DNA of 64,000 nt from Morganella morganii H1r (GTDB lineage Bacteria > Pseudomonadota > Gammaproteobacteria > Enterobacterales > Enterobacteriaceae), in NCBI RefSeq assembly GCF_000633515.1, contig NZ_AYMP01000014.1, positions 62,001 to 126,000 on the forward strand, written 5' to 3'. Under the pieces are notes generated by a model that was not told the DNA's origin, searched no databases, and was given only the letters and a program-made list of their open reading frames with translations. The position numbers were made by a program, and so were the translations under genes. This document shows positions 37,387-48,658 of the stretch, in pieces; position 1 is the first letter of the stretch, and the number at the start of each line of letters is the position of its first letter.

Positions 37387-38637
37387 TTATTCTGATAAGC
37401 TTTCTTTCATTACCTTTTGGAAGGTTTCCCAGCCGCAATAGCCGTTTTTATCAACCGGACAATTTTTCAGTTCCAGGGTGACTTTTTGCGGCGGTGTTTT
37501 TAAGGACAGATAACTGTTATTCCGCAGCTGATCAGCAGACTGATAAATATAGTCAATCTTCACATAAGATTTATTATCCGTTTTGTCTGTCCAGCGCTGG
37601 AACACTAATTTGCCGCCGATTGGCGTATGTTCATACTGTTGCGGCAACTGATACGGTTTAAATTCCAGGGCGGAGAGCAGGGAGGCGATATTGGAATCAT
37701 GCCCGGCCAGGAAGGTAAATTTCGCTTCACTGCCCGGTGCGGCGGCGGCAAAGTGCTGATTAATGTAGTTCAGCAGCGGATGTGCCACGTTTTTCGCGAT
37801 AATGCGCGGGGTAAACAGGGATTCCTGATAGCCGTTTTTCAGGGTATTCAGGGCAGTCCACTGCTCTGGTGTGGTGACTTCACCCCAGGCGACCCGGTCT
37901 GCCGGGAAACCTTCATAATATTGCAGGTCGATGGCATCCACGGCGGAGTTCGCCATTTTCAGCGGGCCTTTCACCCCCGGCTCTTTACCGGCCTCAATAA
38001 TAAAGCTGTTTTTGCCGTCAGCCAGTGAACAGAGTTTATTAGTTTTGCACTGTTCTGAGTCTTTGATATTCAGCACCTTATTCAGTGCCTGATAACCCGG
38101 TGCCAGATCCAGCCCTTTATAATGGCTTTCCATTGCCGCGAGGGCAGTCTGTTTAAACTCCGCGCTGTCATTGGTGATGATCGGGTTAAACACCGGATCC
38201 ATCGTACCGATTTCCGGCTGGTGGTTTACAGTGACGGTACAACCCGGGAAAGCCCCGGCAGTAAAGAACTGCGCGGTGGCGATAGTGCGCTGAAGGCTGT
38301 TGGCGTACACATTCAGCTCTTTTTCACCGGTCGGGCACAGGGTGTCCGGCAGCAGTTTGTTCTCATCCAGCCACTCGCGGAAATAGTGTCCCATATAGAC
38401 TTCCAGCGCACCGCCTTTGGTGGTCAGATAACCGCTCTGCGCATCCCACGCTGGCCAGGTTTTATCGGTAATTTCGGTCAGAATACCGGTATTGACAATC
38501 GGTGTGCGCAGGTTGTGGCGGCTCATCACCAGCACCTGTTCCAGTGTCATATCAGCGGCGGAGGTATCAGCAAAAGCGGGCAGGGCGGGCGTCAGTAATG
38601 CGGCTGCAAGTGAAAGCGTCAGTAAGGTTTTTTTCAT
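37387..38637 (-). CDS. agp: Periplasmic glucose-1-phosphatase / histidine acid phosphatase
   Basis: 416 residues. Signal peptide MKKTLLTLSLAAALLTPALPAFA, then the histidine acid phosphatase signature as SRHNLRTP (catalytic His; same N in place of G as E. coli Agp) and the distal HD in LAGHDSNIASLL. Blocks YMGHYFREWL, YANSLQRTIATAQFF and GTMDPVFNP are shared with Agp; disulfide cysteines near CKTNKLC and CPVDKNGYC. Releases phosphate from glucose-1-phosphate; related enzymes also attack phytate. ATG 38637 chosen because AGGAG is 8 bases upstream. Confidence 0.93.
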   Translation of the reverse strand: MKKTLLTLSLAAALLTPALPAFADTSAADMTLEQVLVMSRHNLRTPIVNTGILTEITDKTWPAWDAQSGYLTTKGGALEVYMGHYFREWLDENKLLPDTLCPTGEKELNVYANSLQRTIATAQFFTAGAFPGCTVTVNHQPEIGTMDPVFNPIITNDSAEFKQTALAAMESHYKGLDLAPGYQALNKVLNIKDSEQCKTNKLCSLADGKNSFIIEAGKEPGVKGPLKMANSAVDAIDLQYYEGFPADRVAWGEVTTPEQWTALNTLKNGYQESLFTPRIIAKNVAHPLLNYINQHFAAAAPGSEAKFTFLAGHDSNIASLLSALEFKPYQLPQQYEHTPIGGKLVFQRWTDKTDNKSYVKIDYIYQSADQLRNNSYLSLKTPPQKVTLELKNCPVDKNGYCGWETFQKVMKESLSE

Positions 38638-38726
38638 CCGGAACACTCCTGTTGTCATTATTTTCGAACCGGTATTAATGACTGAAGCGATTCATATTTA
38701 CCGGGAGCGAACTCCCAAAACAGCGA

Positions 38727-39413
38727 TCAACACCGGAAATAGCGCTTAAGTAAGGGGGCAGTGAAATTTTTCTTCAGATAAAAGCCTCTGGGCAGTGTTT
38801 GTATCGGTTGTCCGTGCGGGCCGATAGCGTCTGTAAGTGCGCGGCTGTTGGCGGCTTTCGGGCGGATCTGCATCACCTGACCATGACGGGCGGTGATCTG
38901 CTCCACTTTCCCCAGCACAATCATATCCATCAGCTCTTCCCAGTCGGCGCGCAGCAGGCGCTCCTCCTCCTCTGACGGTGACCACAGCAGCGGTGAGCCG
39001 ACACGGCGCTCTGCCAGCGGGATATGACGCGCGCCTTCCACCGGTACCCACAGTACACGGGAAAGTTTATGGCGCACATGACACTCCGCCCAGTTGACGC
39101 CGCTGTTGCCGGTCAGCGGGGCGACACAGACAAACGTGGTTTCCAGCGGCACGCCGGATCCATCCACCGGAATGGTTTTCAGTTCCACCCCGAGGTGTGT
39201 GAAATCCTGTTCTGCCTTGCTGCCCGCATCCGCGCCCAGCCAGTATTCCAGCAGCATGCCGACCCAGCCTTTATCACGGCGCAGATCCGGCGGCACCGGA
39301 ATGCCGGCACAACCCGCCAGCTCACCGAAAGTGGCACCGGCAAGGGATTGGGCGCGGCTGAGCAGCTCAGATTCGCTGGCCGGGGGTAACGGCGGCTGAA
39401 AAAGTTGTGTCAT
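38727..39413 (-). CDS. mutH: DNA mismatch repair endonuclease MutH
   Basis: 228 residues; nicks the unmethylated strand at hemimethylated GATC, activated by MutL. Catalytic residues of the PD-(D/E)xK type lie in [13 protein letters not shown] (Asp ... Glu-x-Lys); [23 protein letters not shown] precedes. Family length matches E. coli (229). Implies Dam methylation in this organism. Confidence 0.96.
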   Translation of the reverse strand: MTQLFQPPLPPASESELLSRAQSLAGATFGELAGCAGIPVPPDLRRDKGWVGMLLEYWLGADAGSKAEQDFTHLGVELKTIPVDGSGVPLETTFVCVAPLTGNSGVNWAECHVRHKLSRVLWVPVEGARHIPLAERRVGSPLLWSPSEEEERLLRADWEELMDMIVLGKVEQITARHGQVMQIRPKAANSRALTDAIGPHGQPIQTLPRGFYLKKNFTAPLLKRYFRC

Positions 39414-39973
39414 GTTATATGCTTAAAAATTGAACAGTGTTATCCGGTAAAATAATACATAGGCATGAATGAAAAATAAATATTATCTAATTTATTGATA
39501 TATAGCTATTAATTTTCGTCGTCACAATAAGTGCAGAAGGTTGTGCACCAGCATCCTCAGACAATAAACAGGATCTTACACTGAGTTATCCACAGCTTTA
39601 TGGGATAAGTGGAAAACCACCCCACTACTGGTTTGATTTACAGGCTTGACTTCCGTCTGTTTTCGCGTTTCAGCAGGGGTTTTGCTCACGGATAAGTCAC
39701 AATCTGTGGATAACACCGGGTGTGGTTATTTTTTGTGCTGTGTAAGTCTGTTAAAAAAAATGCCGGTGATTTTTTCGGACAATTCTCTTTTTTTATTTCA
39801 TCATTGATATGATTTATCAGGGTTTATTTAACAGTTGTGATTTTATCAACAAGGGGCTGTTAAAAACTATACCCCCATTACCCTTGCGTTTTTCACAACT
39901 ATATCCACAGAAAACGTGAATAAAAGCCGGTTTTTTATCAGAGGGTGTTTATAACTTTACCGTTTTCTGTGAA
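39414..39973. other. 560-bp gene-free region with DnaA boxes
   Basis: No gene found on either strand. AT-rich stretches around 39480 and 39750-39830 flank several DnaA-box-like 9-mers (separate entry). The left end presumably contains the mutH promoter. Confidence 0.6.
39586..39909. promoter_or_regulatory. Cluster of DnaA-box-like 9-mers
   Basis: Two perfect boxes in opposite orientation: TTATCCACA at 39586-39594 and TGTGGATAA at 39705-39713. Near matches: TGTGGTTAT 39721-39729, TTTTTCACA 39889-39897 (fits TTWTNCACA) and ATATCCACA 39901-39909. The spacing is irregular and GATC sites are sparse, unlike oriC. Confidence 0.65.
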
Positions 39974-41638
39974 TTAACTGTCCGGCGGGATAAACCAGGC
40001 TGATTTAAAATCAAACCAGCCGAAGGTATTCATTTTGACGCCCCGCATACTGCGCTGCCCCTGTAATTCAAGCCAGTGATGGAACAGCGGGAACAGTATT
40101 TGCCTGTCAATGAGCTGCTCACACCATGCCGCCAGTGACAGAGAGCGCTGCCGCCATTGCTTCAGCGGCGCATGCAAATCATCCCCCAGGCAGCGGCGCA
40201 GCAGCGGCAGCTCGTACAGGGTGGCGAAAACCGAAAAATCGAGCGGCTTATAAAAGTTGGCGGTTGCCAGCCAGAAATCACTGCCACAATCGCCGTTAAA
40301 CCAGGTATCGTAATCTGTGATGTTAATCGTCAGTTTCACGCCCTGCTCCGCCAGCAGCTGCTGCAATAATTTGCCGATAGCATGGTATTCGTGATGATCC
40401 TGATAATAGGTCAGCGTCAGTTCTGTCAGATCCGCCGGTTTTTCGCAGGGCGGGATAAGCTTGCTGTGATGCCAGCGCAGCAGCAGCCCGTAAGCGGGCC
40501 ACCAGTGGCGCTGGTACAGGGGTTCACAGTGATACAGCAGACTGACCGGGGTCATCAGGCTGTTGAGCCAGCGGCGGATATCGTCCCGCTCTCCTTTTGC
40601 CGAGCGCACGTCGTGCAGCAGAAAATAACAGCCTTCTTCCATCCGGCTGTCGAGAGAATCCCGTTCCGGGCCGTCCGCGCCGATATGCAGCGTCGTGCAG
40701 ACCATTTTTTCTTCCAGCTCCGGCACCACCAGTACAGCAACTTCATCCAGCAGGGCACGGAAGCCGTAATAATGGTCAAAGGCGCGGATCGTCAGTTTGC
40801 GGTCATTATTGCAGACCACCTGATACGGGCCGGTGCCGACGGGGTGGCGGGCAAAGTCCGGCAGTTCCTGCCACTCATGGGGCAGAATGGCGGCATGCGG
40901 GCTGCCGGTCAGCACCGGGAACCAGCTGTCGGCTTCATTCAGTGTGATATCAACAATGTAAGGCATATCGGAACGGACAGTGCGGATATGGCTGAACAGC
41001 GGGTGTGTGTCGCGCAGGCGTTCAAAAGAGGAAATGATATCCACCATCTGCAATTCACGGCCGTGGTGGAAAAATATTGCCGGTCGCAGCCAGAAACGCC
41101 ACTGTCTGTCGCCGGTCTGCTGCCAGTGATGTGCCAGTGCCGGGATGGCTTCCCCGTTTTCCTCATTTATGGCGGTCAGTCCGTTAAAAATCTGACTCAG
41201 TAAATGAACTTCCGAGCGGCGCAGCGGTGAACCGGGCAGCAGATTATAAAAAGGACGGTAATAGACAATGCGCAGCAGGCTTTTCCCCTGCCGGAAGCTG
41301 CGCTCAAGCTGGGAGAGCACCATCTGGCGCATCGCGTCCTTATCATTGACCATCGCCACCAGTTTTTCGATATTATCCTGTTCAATCAGCAGTTCGGCGC
41401 GGGCGTGCTGCAGGTCCCGTCCGCTTTGCAGAAAACAGAGACGTGAGCGCTTACCCCGTCCGGTTTCCGCCTGCCAGCTGAGCCAGCCCGCTGTCTGCAT
41501 GCTGCTGAGCAGAGAGCGGACATGACGGCGCGAGCAGTGCAGGATATCGGCGATCTCCTGAAGGGTGGTATCGGTCTCCTGTCCCTGATGATGCTGCCAC
41601 AGGCGGATAAACTGGTGCTGGAGGCGTGGTGTGCTCAT
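39974..41638 (-). CDS. sgrR: Transcriptional activator SgrR
   Basis: 554 residues from ATG 41638. N-terminal winged helix (about 1-110: DTTLQEIADILHCSRRHVRSLLSSMQTAGWLSWQAETGRGKRSRL) and a C-terminal periplasmic-solute-binding-like domain (GSPLRRSEVHLLSQIFNGLTAINEENGE ... QRSMRGVKMNTFGWFDFKSAW), very like E. coli SgrR. It activates the sRNA SgrS under glucose-phosphate stress. The start follows E. coli alignment (STPRLQHQFIRLWQ) and GGAG upstream; an upstream in-frame ATG would run into the sgrS promoter. Confidence 0.94.
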   Translation of the reverse strand: MSTPRLQHQFIRLWQHHQGQETDTTLQEIADILHCSRRHVRSLLSSMQTAGWLSWQAETGRGKRSRLCFLQSGRDLQHARAELLIEQDNIEKLVAMVNDKDAMRQMVLSQLERSFRQGKSLLRIVYYRPFYNLLPGSPLRRSEVHLLSQIFNGLTAINEENGEAIPALAHHWQQTGDRQWRFWLRPAIFFHHGRELQMVDIISSFERLRDTHPLFSHIRTVRSDMPYIVDITLNEADSWFPVLTGSPHAAILPHEWQELPDFARHPVGTGPYQVVCNNDRKLTIRAFDHYYGFRALLDEVAVLVVPELEEKMVCTTLHIGADGPERDSLDSRMEEGCYFLLHDVRSAKGERDDIRRWLNSLMTPVSLLYHCEPLYQRHWWPAYGLLLRWHHSKLIPPCEKPADLTELTLTYYQDHHEYHAIGKLLQQLLAEQGVKLTINITDYDTWFNGDCGSDFWLATANFYKPLDFSVFATLYELPLLRRCLGDDLHAPLKQWRQRSLSLAAWCEQLIDRQILFPLFHHWLELQGQRSMRGVKMNTFGWFDFKSAWFIPPDS

Positions 41639-41699
41639 AAAAGAGGAACTCCGGTCGGTTTTCTGTCCATTTTTATTTCCGTATATTACGTCCATACTC

Positions 41700-41800
41700 A
41701 ATGTCATTAAAGCAGCTCATGACGTCAGTGTGATACCTGACTCACTCCCGATTCTTGAGTAATGGTGACTTTTACCGCCAGCCGAAAGGCTGGTTTTTTT
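41700..41800 (+). ncRNA. sgrS: SgrS small RNA, short form
   Basis: Divergent from sgrR, as in E. coli. The 3' part matches the conserved SgrS core I recall: GTGTGA (41728-41733), the ptsG-pairing stretch GAGTAATGGTG (41757-41767; E. coli GAGTATTGGTG), CCGCCAGC, and the terminator CCAGCC-GAAA-GGCTGG with seven T (41778-41800). The 5' end is uncertain; -10-like TATATT (41682-41687) or CATACT (41692-41697) would give an RNA of about 95-105 nt. There is no room for the sgrT coding region. Confidence 0.85.
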
Positions 41801-41840
41801 CTGTCCGGTGATCCGGAAAAAGGGGCGGGGATAAACGGGG

Positions 41841-41873
41841 AAAAAGCTGCCATCACAAAAGGGGTGATGGCAG
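41841..41873 (-). terminator. Terminator of the leuABCD operon
   Basis: CTGCCATCAC (41847-41856) and GTGATGGCAG (41864-41873); T-run on the minus strand at 41841-41845. Confidence 0.88.
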
Positions 41874-41902
41874 GGGTTCAATGGTGGAAATGGATCCGGT
41901 TA

Positions 41903-42505
41903 TCAGTTCATAAATGCAGGCAGTTTTTCCTCAAAACAGGAAATCATGTCGTCGTGCTGTAAGGTGAGGCCGATACTGTCGAGGCCGTTCATCATGCAGT
42001 GGCGGCGGAAAGTATCAACACTGAACGGGTATTCCAGCTCACCGGCTATCACTTTCTGGTTTTCCAGATCAACAATAATCTGCGCACCTTCTGTTTTCTG
42101 TACCCGGTCAAAGAGCGCATCAATTGCGTCTTCGGGTAATTTCACCGGTAATAATTGATTGTTGAATGCGTTGCCGTAAAAAATATCCGCGAAGCTTGGC
42201 GCAATCACCACTCTGAAGCCGTAATCTGTTAAGGCCCACGGTGCGTGCTCACGGGAGGAGCCGCAGCCGAAATTTTCCCGTGCCAGCAGAATGGATGCGC
42301 CCTGATAACGCGGGGCGTTGAGGACAAAATCCGGGTTCGGCACCTGTCCGTCATCATCGAGAAAACGCCAGTCATTGAATAAATGCTGCCCGAAGCCGGT
42401 GCGGGTTACTTTCTGCAAAAACTGTTTCGGGATAATGGCATCGGTATCCACGTTGGCGGCATCCAGCGGTGCGGCAATGCCCTGATGTACAATAAATTTT
42501 TCCAT
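41903..42505 (-). CDS. leuD: 3-isopropylmalate dehydratase small subunit
   Basis: 200 residues. LeuD swivel domain: [34 protein letters not shown] and [17 protein letters not shown]. With LeuC isomerises 2- to 3-isopropylmalate in leucine synthesis. Last gene of the operon, 11 bases after leuC. Confidence 0.97.
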   Translation of the reverse strand: MEKFIVHQGIAAPLDAANVDTDAIIPKQFLQKVTRTGFGQHLFNDWRFLDDDGQVPNPDFVLNAPRYQGASILLARENFGCGSSREHAPWALTDYGFRVVIAPSFADIFYGNAFNNQLLPVKLPEDAIDALFDRVQKTEGAQIIVDLENQKVIAGELEYPFSVDTFRRHCMMNGLDSIGLTLQHDDMISCFEEKLPAFMN

Positions 42506-42516
42506 GACTCTTTCCC

Positions 42517-43929
42517 TCAGCGCATCTCAATGGTACGGATATCGGCGAAACTGCCGGTGACAGCGGCTGCAGCAGCCATGGCCGGACTGACCAGGTGAGT
42601 ACGCCCGCCGCGTCCCTGACGCCCTTCAAAGTTGCGGTTGCTGGTGGAGGCGCAGCGCTCTCCCGGTGCCAGACGGTCATTGTTCATCGCCAGACACATC
42701 GAGCAGCCCGGTAAACGCCACTCAAACCCGGCATCGGTGAAGATTTTATCCAGACCTTCCGCTTCTGCCTGTGATTTCACCGGCCCGGAGCCCGGAACCA
42801 CTATCGCCTGCACTCCCGGCGCAACTTTGCGCCCTTTGGCAACGGCGGCGGCAGCGCGTAAATCTTCAATCCGCGAGTTGGTGCAGGAGCCGATAAACAC
42901 CTTGTCGATTTTCACATCGGTTAATTTTTTGCCCGGGGTTAAATCCATATACGCCAGGGCTTTTTCCGCCGAGGCTCTCTCCACCGGGTCGGTAAAGCTT
43001 TCCGGAGCGGGAATGGTGCGGCTGATATCAATCACCTGACCCGGATTGGTGCCCCAGGTAACCTGCGGGGCGATATCGGCGGCATTGATAATAATTTCCG
43101 CGTCATATTTCGCATCCGGATCACTTTTCAGGGTTTGCCAGTAAGCCACGGCTGCATCCCAGTCCGCGCCCTGCGGGGAGAACTGACGGCCTTTCAGATA
43201 ATCAAAGGTGGTCTGATCCGGGGCAATCATTCCGCCTTTGGCGCCCATCTCGATCGCCATATTACAGACTGTCATCCGGCCTTCCATGGAGAGCGCCTCA
43301 ATGGCATCGCCGCAGAATTCCGCGATATAACCGGTACCGCCCGCGCTGCCGGTGTGACCGATAATTGCCAGCACAATATCTTTGGCGGTGATACCGGGAG
43401 CCACTTTGCCGCGCACTTCAATTTTCAGGGTTTTGGCACGCGCCTGTTTCAGTGTCTGGGTGGCTAACACATGCTCCACTTCTGAGGTGCCGATACCAAA
43501 AGCCAGCGAGCCGAACGCACCGTGGGTGGCGGTGTGGGAGTCCCCGCAGACAATGGTCATGCCCGGCAGGGTGATGCCCTGTTCCGGCCCCATCACATGC
43601 ACGATGCCCTGATACGGATGGTTCAGATCATAGAGACGGACCCCAAAGGCCTCACAGTTTTTGATCAGTTCCTGCATCTGGTTACGGGCCATCTCACCAC
43701 AGGCATTGATATCTTTGGTCTGCGTGGAGACGTTGTGATCCATGGTGGCGAAGGTTTTTTCCGGTCGGCGTACCGGGCGGTTTTTCGCCCGTAATCCGTC
43801 AAATGCCTGCGGTGAGGTCACTTCATGCACCAGGTGGCGGTCGATATACAGGATCGGCGTTTCGTTTGCTTCTTCACGAACCACATGGGCATCATATAAT
43901 TTCTGATATAAGGTTTTTCCTGTGCTCAT
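42517..43929 (-). CDS. leuC: 3-isopropylmalate dehydratase large subunit
   Basis: 470 residues, aconitase-family [4Fe-4S] protein. Cluster ligands in FIGSCTNSR and [22 protein letters not shown] and ATMDHNVST near the N-terminus. One base gap from leuB. Confidence 0.97.
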   Translation of the reverse strand: MSTGKTLYQKLYDAHVVREEANETPILYIDRHLVHEVTSPQAFDGLRAKNRPVRRPEKTFATMDHNVSTQTKDINACGEMARNQMQELIKNCEAFGVRLYDLNHPYQGIVHVMGPEQGITLPGMTIVCGDSHTATHGAFGSLAFGIGTSEVEHVLATQTLKQARAKTLKIEVRGKVAPGITAKDIVLAIIGHTGSAGGTGYIAEFCGDAIEALSMEGRMTVCNMAIEMGAKGGMIAPDQTTFDYLKGRQFSPQGADWDAAVAYWQTLKSDPDAKYDAEIIINAADIAPQVTWGTNPGQVIDISRTIPAPESFTDPVERASAEKALAYMDLTPGKKLTDVKIDKVFIGSCTNSRIEDLRAAAAVAKGRKVAPGVQAIVVPGSGPVKSQAEAEGLDKIFTDAGFEWRLPGCSMCLAMNNDRLAPGERCASTSNRNFEGRQGRGGRTHLVSPAMAAAAAVTGSFADIRTIEMR

Positions 43930-43930
43930 C

Positions 43931-46638
<2,708 letters not shown>

Positions 46639-46688
46639 GTTGTGATCCTCTCAGTTATTTCTTGTTCTGTTTTCCGGTTTGCAGGTAT

Positions 46689-46713
46689 AAAAAAACCCGC
46701 GACATTGCGCGGG
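46689..46713 (-). terminator. leu operon attenuator
   Basis: CCCGCG (46696-46701), loop ACATTG, CGCGGG (46708-46713), with seven T on the minus strand (46689-46695). It lies between leuL and leuA. Confidence 0.88.
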
Positions 46714-46736
46714 TTTTTCAGGTCTGAGGGAGAAAG

Positions 46737-46820
46737 TTATGAAGAACTTCCGGCCACGAGCCCGCCACGCGCAGTTAAGGCGATAATTAGCAGGCTGTTT
46801 AGGCGGAAAGTGAAAGACAT
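46737..46820 (-). CDS. leuL: leu operon leader peptide
   Basis: 27 codons from ATG 46820 with a GAAGG Shine-Dalgarno, ending TAA at 46737. Residues 10-15 read LLIIAL and two more Leu codons lie at 7 and 21, so leucine (and isoleucine) charging could control ribosome stalling ahead of the attenuator. E. coli leuL has four consecutive Leu codons; here only two are adjacent. Confidence 0.8.
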   Translation of the reverse strand: MSFTFRLNSLLIIALTARGGLVAGSSS

Positions 46821-47500
46821 GGTGATAACCTTCTCAGTAAATTCAGTGGCACGGAACACATAGCTTATCCGTGGCGATGTATTATTGATACTGAATATAA
46901 AATGGTCTGTCAACCATGCCTTTTCGCCGGAGATACCGGGCGAAGGCGAAAAAAAGGGCAGAAAGCAGATAAACTGACTAATTTATAAAAATTAATCAGC
47001 GTTTTCATCTATAAGTCAGCTCAATGATTGGGTTAATATTTTTACAGAATTTTTTTGCAGGGAATCCGAACCGGTTGAGTCGGCAGGGAATAGGGTATCC
47101 GGCGGTCAGGTTGCCACCGGTAACCGGTGAGATATTCATTGAACAGTTTATTTATTCTGTTATGTCAGTAAAAAAAATCAGATTTTTTATGCTGACAGAT
47201 GACAATTTTATTATGAATAAACACAATCTTTGTTTTATTATCTCATTGCATGGAAACTAAATGAATAAAGCAATACAGATGTATTGATTTCATGAATAAG
47301 TTGCTTGCTTTAAATATTCAAATAGTATGCATTGTGATGATGATACGCATCCGCGTATTCAGAACCATACAAGGAAGAGACTCAATTATTAATTAGATAA
47401 TCAATTGAGATAATAGATTTCAATTTTGTATTGATCTGCCGTTTCATCGTGGCGGCAGGTGGCTTATTGAAGTCATTATAATCATTTATTGGAGTTTAAG
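46821..47500. other. Divergent leuL-leuO regulatory region
   Basis: A 680-base, strongly AT-rich (from about 46870) gene-free stretch between the leu operon and leuO. In enterobacteria this region is an H-NS-silenced, LeuO-relieved control region; the AT-richness fits. A plus-strand frame at 47024-47260 has no RBS and is not considered a gene. Confidence 0.55.
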
Positions 47501-48448
47501 ATGACTGAATACACCTCAGTGGCAGAAGTAAAAAAAGAATCCGGTGAAACACAGCTGCGCAATGTGGATCTTAATCTGCTGACGGTTTTTGATGCGGTTA
47601 TGCAGATGCAGAATGTCACCCGGGCCGCTGAACTTTTAGGTATGTCACAACCGGCTGTCAGTAATGCGGTGTCAAGACTTAAGGTTATGTTTAATGACGA
47701 ATTATTTGTTCGTTTCGGCTGGGGAATTCAGCCGACAGCCCGTGCCAAACAGTTGTTTGGTCCGGTCAGGCAGGCATTGCAGCTGGTGCACAATGAACTG
47801 CCGGGTGCAGGTTTTGAGCCGAGCAGCAGTGAAAGGGTATTTAATCTGGCTGTTTCCAGTCCGCTGGATATCCGTCTGACAGACAAGATAATTGAACAGG
47901 TTAAACTTCACAGTGAAAATATCGATGTCAATATTCAGTCTTATATGAATTCGCATATTGAACATAACCTGAAATATCAGGAAACGGATTTTGCCATCAG
48001 TTATAACCGTTTCGATAAACCGGATTACAGTCATCACTTATTATTTAATGATCAATTATCACTGGTCGCCGCCCGTAATCATCCGCGTATACAATATTCA
48101 GTAACAGAGAAACAAATTTTTACTGAGCAGCATGCAGTGGTATCGCTTGATTTAATTGATTCATTCAGTTCACCGTATTACGAGAATAATGAATTGCTGC
48201 GGGCTATTGTTTATCAGGGAACAAATTTAGTCAGTGTGCTGAATATCGTCTCTAAAACAGAATTAGTGGCGATTGCACCGAAGTGGCTGATTCAGCTCTA
48301 CGCTCATGTACTGCCGATTCAGGAAGTGCAGTTGCCGTGGGATAAAGTCAGCCGTCCGGCGTTTCTGATCTGGCATGAGGCCTGCACCCGTGATAAAGGA
48401 CATCAGTGGATGAAGGCACTGCTTACACAGTTCACGCATCATATATAA
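47501..48448 (+). CDS. leuO: LysR-type regulator LeuO
   Basis: 315 residues. N-terminal HTH ([49 protein letters not shown]) and LysR effector domain, very similar to E. coli LeuO across [27 protein letters not shown]. Antagonist of H-NS and pleiotropic regulator. Start ATG 47501 with GGAG six bases upstream; the TTG at 47489 overlaps that RBS. Confidence 0.95.
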   Translation: MTEYTSVAEVKKESGETQLRNVDLNLLTVFDAVMQMQNVTRAAELLGMSQPAVSNAVSRLKVMFNDELFVRFGWGIQPTARAKQLFGPVRQALQLVHNELPGAGFEPSSSERVFNLAVSSPLDIRLTDKIIEQVKLHSENIDVNIQSYMNSHIEHNLKYQETDFAISYNRFDKPDYSHHLLFNDQLSLVAARNHPRIQYSVTEKQIFTEQHAVVSLDLIDSFSSPYYENNELLRAIVYQGTNLVSVLNIVSKTELVAIAPKWLIQLYAHVLPIQEVQLPWDKVSRPAFLIWHEACTRDKGHQWMKALLTQFTHHI

Positions 48449-48472
48449 TCGATCATTTATTTGATTTCCCGT

Positions 48473-48506
48473 ACCGGCAGGCAGATTCGCCTGCCGGTGC
48501 TTTTTT
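48473..48506 (+). terminator. Terminator after leuO
   Basis: ACCGGCAGGC, loop AGATTC, GCCTGCCGGT, GC and six T. Confidence 0.92.
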
Positions 48507-48658
48507 GTGATCAGGCATATGCAAAGATAACTAAATTTTCTTTTGTTCCCGGGGACAACAGGCTACACTTGCGAAAAAATTAAGCTTACACCTGTAAGCT
48601 GAAAATTATTCCACAACGTGAAACCGTGCAGTCTGACGGCTCAGTAAAGGAAACGCGT

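Noticed and set aside
39414-39973. Chromosomal replication origin
   Set aside because: DnaA boxes are present but GATC density, 13-mers and flanking genes (mnmG/mioC or similar) typical of enterobacterial oriC are missing.
47024-47260. 78-codon frame upstream of leuO
   Set aside because: Lies in AT-rich regulatory DNA without RBS; the peptide is not recognisable.
48626-48658. Upstream GTG start for the acyl-CoA synthetase
   Set aside because: No RBS before it, while GTG 48659 has AAGG at good spacing and starts close to the family N-terminus.
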